A DNA stretch of 15,238 nucleotides from Nymphaea colorata (Eukaryota > Streptophyta > Magnoliopsida > Nymphaeales > Nymphaeaceae): positions 13,454,802-13,470,039 of the forward strand of contig NC_045145.1 in NCBI RefSeq assembly GCF_008831285.2. The letters run 5' to 3'. Under the pieces are notes generated by a model. It had not been told where the DNA came from and did not search any database. It saw only the letters and a program-made list of their open reading frames with translations. Position numbers and translations under genes: made by a program. This document shows positions 10,581-15,238 of the stretch, one piece after another; position 1 is the first letter of the stretch, and the number at the start of each line of letters is the position of its first letter.

Positions 10581-10664
10581 CACTTAAGAGTGGTAAGAGC
10601 ATTACCCACACTTAAGAGCATAGCCACCCTTAAGTGTGGGTAATGCTCTTACCACTCTTAAGTG
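10581..10664. repeat. Perfect 36-bp inverted repeat with 12-nt loop
   Basis: The arms 10581-10616 and 10629-10664 are exact reverse complements (the left arm begins CACTTAAGAGTGGTAAGAGC), separated by 12 bases at 10617-10628. The pairing continues outward imperfectly: 10531-10570 resembles the reverse complement of 10666-10702. The structure lies within the left arm of the foldback-like element and could be a nested miniature element. Confidence 0.9.
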
Positions 10665-11571
10665 CCGTAAGAATACTCTTAAGAGCTCTTAAGTGACGTA
10701 AGCATACTCTTACCACACCAGATTGATTTTTCAATTGTTTAATTTTTATATTTAAAACAAATCTTTAATTAAATCTTATTCACAAACGATTCATAAAATC
10801 ATTTAGCTTTCAGATTCAAGATTTAATAACATTGGAAAAAATACAAGTGAAATGTTGTCTTCATCAAGTATTTATAATAAAAAGTAAATAAAGAAAGAGA
10901 ATACAAGTTACCTTGCAAATCCCTCAAGTTCTATGTATATAATATCTATGTGAAAGTAGCTTTCCTTTCCAGATGTTCATCCTTCCTGCGCCCTTTGAAT
11001 GGATCAATGGTTCCTTCTTTTTCTCAACCTGTCCTCGATGTCTCCTGTCAAATCAAATGCATCTTTATCCTAAACAAGCCTTTGCACCAACTTCCTGATT
11101 TTTTTGGGCTAAAAAATTGTTCAAACATTAGGAGGTGAAATGCACTCTCACCCCACTGCTCGCTCATTCTAAAAGCCTTGTTGTTCTTGATTGACTCGCC
11201 CCACCAAAAAGGCTTCTGCCAACTCCAATGGCTGTCCTTATGAAATTCGATCTAAGGAAAGCCTATAAGTGCCGCCCACTAGCCTTTACATTGATGAGGG
11301 CAAAATTTTACAATCTTCCTTACCATTTTTTTCTATATATAATTGTATTCTCTTTCTTTATTTAATTTTTATTATAAATACTTGATGAAGACAACATTTC
11401 ACTTGTATTTTTACCAATCTTGAATCTGAAAGCTAAATGATTTTATGAATCGGTGAATCGGATCGAAATCGTTTGTGAATAAGATTTAAATAAAGATTTG
11501 TTTTAAATATAAAAATTAAACAATTGAAAAATCAATCTGCTGTGGTAAGAGTATGCTTACGTGTGGGAATA

Positions 11572-11633
11572 CACTTAAGAGCTCTTAAGAGTATTCTTAC
11601 GTCACTTAAGAGCTCTTAAGAGTATTCTTACGT
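11572..11633. repeat. Two perfect tandem 31-bp units at the end of the foldback arm
   Basis: Units 11572-11602 and 11603-11633 are identical. Each begins with CACTTAAGAGCTCTTAAGAG, which contains the 16-bp perfect palindrome CTTAAGAGCTCTTAAG, and ends TATTCTTACGT. The junction creates ACGTCAC (TGACGT on the other strand), the core of bZIP/TGA-factor sites. Direct copy 2 has degenerate versions near 14397-14453. Confidence 0.9.
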
Positions 11634-11819
11634 CCAACCGTTTCTACGGCGCCAAAAAGCTCAATTAAGGCACTTCGCTTTTGACGGTCCTCTTCGTTAT
11701 CCGTTCCGTATTCCTGTGGGGATGAATGAGTTTCTTTTCTCCTTACAGTCCACAATATCTCTCTCTCTCTTTCCCAAGCTGTTTCACAGATGGAAGAAAT
11801 GCATTTATCTTGACCCTCA

Positions 11820-11852
11820 GCCTCCGGCCGGACACCAAGGTCGGCCGGCGGC
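11820..11852. repeat. GC-rich hairpin inside the repeat, conserved in both copies
   Basis: Arm 11820-11833 (GCCTCCGGCCGGAC) pairs with 11840-11852 (GTCGGCCGGCGGC), with one mismatch and one bulge around a 6-base loop. The same sequence is at 14641-14673. It stands out against the AT-rich repeat and lies in the possible captured exon. Confidence 0.7.
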
Positions 11853-12174
11853 ATCACTTGGTTTCAGAGCGCTCGCGTGCTCATCAGTTAAGTAAGGCCA
11901 TCAATTCATGCTCCCTTCCTATGGTGGTATCAATTATTAACTAAAGGCTGCATTACTAAAGTAAATCCGCAAACCCAAAACAAAGAAAGGAAAGAAAATT
12001 CGTGCCAAGAGAAGTTTCATATAATTTTTCAAGTAAAGAGTGAAAATTCTCTTTCAAATGTATGTATGTATTCAATATCAATACTATAAAAAGCGGCACA
12101 CCATTACATGGCCTGGTTTCATTACGCATAGGGAATGTACGTGCACTAACTTCGTTTTCATAACTGACCAATGT

Positions 12175-12894
12175 TGCAGTCACAACGAAGACGCAAAGAT
12201 TCTTTGTACTCCAAGTTATGAAAAGAGATAGGTGCACGGTCATAAAGTTCTGCAACTCATAAACTGAGTCTCTTCAAAAGCTTAACGTGCAGTTTGGGAA
12301 TTCATGGTCTTGAACCTGGAAAGCGAAAAAGTTTTATTATGTATAAGAAGTGAAGACTCAACAACATAATCATGAATTTTAATTTTTTTTATTCATGCAC
12401 ATCACATTCATGCCACAAAGGTTAACTTAAAAAAGTTAATGTAAATTTGTCATACATAATTTTACCAAAAAAACAAATGCAACTATGGTACACCTTATTC
12501 CAGTTCCTATGGTACGCAAAGCCATGGAAGTGAACCTCCCAAACATTGCAAAAATATGAATACCCCAGTCGCCTGCAATATTGTCGCCCAATGATCTGAT
12601 CCCCTTCTTCTTCATTTGACAAATTTACATTAACTTTTTTAAGTTAACCTTTGTGGCATGAATGTGATGTGCATGAATAAAAAAAATTAAAATTCATGAT
12701 TATGTTGTTGAGTCTTCACTTCTTATACATAATAAAACTTTTTCGCTTTCCAGGTTCAAGACCATGAATTCCCAAACTGCACGTTAAGCTTTTGAAGAGA
12801 CTCAGTTTATGAGTTGCAGAACTTTATGACCGTGCACCTATCTCTTTTCATAACTTGGAGTACAAAGAATCTTTGCGTCTTCGTTGTGACTGCA
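12175..12894. repeat. Very long inverted repeat: two 278-bp arms around a 164-bp loop
   Basis: Arm 12175-12452 and arm 12617-12894 are reverse complements in exact register; reading both I find no mismatch or indel. The arms begin TGCAGTCACAACGAAGACGC and end GTAAATTTGTCA. The loop (12453-12616) is unique in this window and has open frames on the minus strand, including an ATG frame of 59 codons (12615 to 12436) with a hydrophobic stretch; I assign no function. I see no clear target-site duplication outside the arms. A transcript through it would form a near-perfect double-stranded hairpin. Possible readings are a young foldback insertion, an inverted duplication acting as a small-RNA locus, or an assembly artefact. 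Confidence 0.95.
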
Positions 12895-14123
12895 AATCCT
12901 ACATTTATTTCGCTCTCAAGTTTAGGCCTTGGTTGTTCCACCAGACATTGTCGCAGTGTGATTTTCACCGCATTGAATTTTACTTAGAAAAAGAAATTGT
13001 CTGCACTGGATTTTTTGGGTGAAAATAGCACAGCCCAGGAAAATTGCAGTCAGTTCAAGCATATATTATATATTCAATACTTAATTATTGGGTATTTAAT
13101 TGTTGTGCGAACCTTTTTGACCCTTCCTTCATGCCATACGACATATATATACATCATGAATAGTTGTCCCACAACTTGAATTCATACCACCAAGCGCCCT
13201 TAATTTGGTTGTAGTTTCCAAACCATGAAGGTGTATACCTCTTCAATTATGAATATTTTTGCATTGCTAAAATCTTTTTTTTAAAAAAAAAAAAAAAAAC
13301 TTGGACGGCCTTTTGAATTATGACATCTTTTCCTTTCAGAATATTAATCCCTGCTTCATTTCGGCACCTTCTTTTAGTGCCTGTTTGATTCAAACAAACG
13401 GTGTAGAATGGGACTGAATTTTTTGGAAAAGCGAATCATATTGTTGGGGGACATAAGACTAGATGTTGTCCAGAAAACTGCATAAATCAGGAATATTGAA
13501 ATTTATCATGCGGGCACATGCTTTCTGCTTTTATTGTTTATCAACCCAGCTAAGAAAAAAGTCTACTTGCAGAATGACATCTTTTATAGGAAATTGTATG
13601 AAGCAAACTTTTGTCCTCAGCTAGCATCCTCCTTCCTTACAACACAAGCGCTACATCTTTTAGTCCTTAAAAAGTTCCAAGGGGAACTAATAGAAAAAGA
13701 TCAATTAGCCATTACAATTTGTGCACTGTGAAAAATTGAAAGCCCTACACGCCGGTCATTACAATTAATTTTTCAGGTAATCAATAAGATGTACTTTGGT
13801 CATTTTTAACTCATAACATTGGTCCCTTGTTAGCAGCCATAACAATAGCCAGCTCCTGAAATGAAATTTAATGGGTGCTGAGGCAATAAGCACCAACACC
13901 TGTGCAATGTTGTACAAAAAATCTAAAACCGAGACTTACTAGCCTCCTCCCTCCAGAACAATATATAAGAATTAAATGGACGTGAAAAATTAACCAATTA
14001 CCTGAAATAATCTTAGGTTGATTGAAAAGGAAGGACAGGATTCTCCAATCTTCCTTATCTTTTTCCTCCCTATATAATTTTATTTTTTTTTCAATTATTT
14101 AATTGTTATGGTCAACATTCCAT
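12895..14123. other. Intergenic region between the hairpin and direct repeat copy 2
   Basis: AT-rich sequence with a T8-A17 tract (13275-13299). An open frame at 13534-13731 starts at TTG and resembles no family I know. Near 13383 there is TGTTTGATTCAAACA followed by GAATGGGACTGAA, which recalls ends of plant miniature elements, but no partner end was found. The stretch 14046-14108 resembles the start of direct repeat copy 2. No gene is supported. Confidence 0.5.
13275..13299. repeat. T8-A17 homopolymer junction
   Basis: A run of eight T directly followed by 17 A residues. It is a simple sequence tract and a likely site of sequencing length error. Confidence 0.75.
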
Positions 14124-14907
14124 TATAAGTGCCGCCCACATTGATGAGGGCAAAATTTTACAATCTTCCTTACCATTTTTCTCTATATATAATTGTATTC
14201 TCTTTCTTTATTTAATTTTTATTATAAATACTTGATGAAGACAACATTTCACTTGTATTTTTACCAATCTTGAATCTGAAAGCTAAATGATTTTATGAAT
14301 CGGAATCGTTTGTGAATAAGATTTAATTAAAGATTTGTTTTAAATATATAAAAATTAAACAATTGAAAAAATCAATCTGGTGTGGCAAGAGTATTACACT
14401 CTTAAGAGTATCCTTACGTCACTTAAGAGAGTATTCTTACGTCACTTAAGAGGTCGTCCAACCGTTTCTAAGGCGCCAAAAAGCTCAATTAAGGCACTTC
14501 GCTTTTGACGGTCCTCTTCGTCGTTATCCGTTCCGTATTCGAATGGGTTTCTTTTCTCCTTGCAGTCCACAATATCTCTCTCTCTCTTTCCCCCAAGCTG
14601 TGTTTCACAGATGGGAGAAATGCATTTATCTTGACCCTCAGCCTCCGGCCGGACACCAAGGTCGGCCGGCGGCATCACTTGGTTTCAGAGCGCTCGCGTG
14701 CTCATCAGTTAAGTAAGGCCATCAATTCATGCTCCCTTCCTTATTAACTGAAGGCTGCATTACTAAAGTAAATCCGCCAAACCCAAAAGAAAGAAAGGAA
14801 AGAAAATTCGTGCCAAGAGAAGTTTCATATAATTTTTCAAGTAAAGAGTGAAAATTTTCTTTCAAATGTATGTATGTATTCAATATAAAAAGCGGCACAC
14901 CATTACA
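14124..14907 (+). repeat. Direct repeat copy 2 (about 0.78 kb)
   Basis: Same-orientation copy of 11264-12108, about 2.0 kb downstream of its end. It keeps the right arm of the foldback-like element in degenerate form (palindromic modules shortened at 14397-14453), the acceptor-like pyrimidine tract, the GC-rich hairpin and the final GCGGCACACCATTACA. No inverted left arm is present near it, so here the unit exists without a complete foldback structure. Short open frames on both strands are preserved in part between copies but shift frame at the CT-repeat. Confidence 0.9.
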
Positions 14908-14933
14908 CCAATGTAAACACGATGGTGTAAATG
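14901..14933. repeat. Small stem-loop at the right edge of copy 2
   Basis: CATTACACCA (14901-14910) pairs with TGGTGTAAATG (14923-14933) with one bulged base. It spans the point where copy 2 stops matching copy 1, so it may mark an element end, but a chance palindrome cannot be excluded. Confidence 0.4.
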
Positions 14934-15238
14934 CCGGCCCTACAATATTTTCAACCAACCAACTATTGACAGGTCCAAAGCCCGTCTGTCAATCCTCCTC
15001 TCAGAATTTGTCTAACAAAAATGAAACACAAGGATGATTTCCAGCCCATGCTGCTATTGGACTTCATTGCGCCTAACTAGACGGGGCAAGGATTGTCAAT
15101 CCTTCGTTTATACATGACTATCTTGGATTCGTTGATGACTTATCTGTTAATCCCCAAAGAAAGAAATTCTTTGTCATTTGGACGCAATTACACTTTACAG
15201 ATGAGGCCTTCATGCGATGCTTACAGGGACTCCACCCA
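14908..15238. other. Right-edge sequence, no gene identified
   Basis: Unique sequence after direct repeat copy 2. A frame on the plus strand stays open from about 15105 to the window end, and its codon mix is not obviously random, so a gene or element fragment continuing to the right is possible. I see no recognisable domain on either strand. A short palindrome (AAGGATTGTCAATCCTT) lies near 15087-15103. Confidence 0.35.

Larger units (their letters stand above)
10531..11633. mobile_element. Foldback-like non-autonomous element with long modular inverted repeats
   Basis: The left arm (10531-10906) and right arm (11343-11633) are inverted copies of each other. Their AT-rich inner parts align well over about 200 bp: the reverse complement of the left arm reads TTGTATTCTCTTTCTTTATT at its inner end, as the right arm does at 11343. 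The outer parts are arrays of palindromic modules built from CTTAAGAG and TTACGTCAC in different orders on the two sides. The centre (10907-11342) encodes no recognisable transposase. Long inverted repeats made of shuffled modules are typical of foldback elements and some Mutator-related elements. I could not identify target-site duplications, so the outer ends and superfamily are uncertain. The left end is about 160 bp upstream of the amylase TATA box. Confidence 0.65.
11264..12108 (+). repeat. Direct repeat copy 1 (about 0.85 kb)
   Basis: This block recurs in the same orientation at 14124-14907. The match begins at TATAAGTGCCGCCCAC and ends at GCGGCACACCATTACA. By eye the copies are very similar, with several indels; copy 1 carries an extra 10 bases near 11280 and extra bases near 11921-11935 and 12075-12085. 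The block starts in the interior of the foldback-like element, covers its right arm and continues 475 bp beyond, so its ends do not coincide with the inverted-repeat element. It includes an exon-like GC-rich island (11749-11891). No intact gene is evident. Confidence 0.9.

Noticed and set aside
10531-11633. CRISPR-like array of CTTAAGAG-containing units
   Set aside because: The units are palindromic modules of a eukaryotic foldback-like element. There are no regular unique spacers and no cas genes.
11606-11857. Minus-strand frame of 83 codons, with its counterpart at 14442-14678, as a gene
   Set aside because: The reading frame shifts between the two copies around the CT-repeat, and there is no recognisable domain. 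It is better treated as part of the repeat.
12422-12622. 66-codon minus-strand frame in the hairpin loop
   Set aside because: It begins at TTG and runs into the repeat arm, and a different frame with an ATG is also open. I see no basis for choosing a coding frame.
13378-13450. Possible miniature-transposon end (TGTTTGATTCAAACA followed by GAATGGGACTGAA)
   Set aside because: No matching inverted end or target duplication was found nearby.

Overview
The window looks like nuclear DNA of a flowering plant, probably a monocot and possibly not a grass. It has two clear plant protein genes with GC-rich coding sequence, set in AT-rich intergenic DNA full of homopolymer runs and non-autonomous repeats. 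The secreted-type alpha-amylase reads closer to the cereal (monocot) form than to what I recall of dicot enzymes. The species is an inference from sequence style only.

Layout. (1) Positions 20-249 are probably the terminal coding exon of an unrecognised gene running in from the left. (2) Positions 250-3840 are intergenic, with a poly-A tract and a small stem-loop; three W-box-type motifs lie 290-365 bp before the TATA box of the next gene. (3) Positions 3923-4504 (+) are an intronless gene for a secreted pectin methylesterase/invertase inhibitor-family protein (PMEI domain, 193 aa), with its own TATA box. (4) Positions 4505-8157 are intergenic with no supportable gene. (5) Positions 8158-10277 (-) are a complete four-exon gene for a secreted GH13 alpha-amylase (425 aa) with an intact catalytic triad and a TATA box at 10366-10372. 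The PMEI and amylase genes are convergent.

(6) From 10531 to the end the window is dominated by repeats. A foldback-like element with long, modular, palindromic inverted repeats (10531-10906 and 11343-11633) begins about 160 bp upstream of the amylase TATA box. A roughly 0.8-kb block that starts inside this element and runs past its end (11264-12108) recurs in the same orientation at 14124-14907. It carries an exon-like GC-rich island. Between the two copies is a 278-bp inverted repeat, apparently perfect, around a 164-bp loop (12175-12894). This is the most striking structure here: a very young foldback insertion, a hairpin-RNA (small-RNA) locus, or an assembly artefact.

The two genes act in different compartments: pectin modification in the cell wall, and starch breakdown after secretion. 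Nothing suggests they form a functional unit. The main novelty lies in the inverted repeats at 10531-12894 and their possible effect on the amylase promoter and on small-RNA production. No CRISPR array, rRNA, tRNA or viral gene was found.
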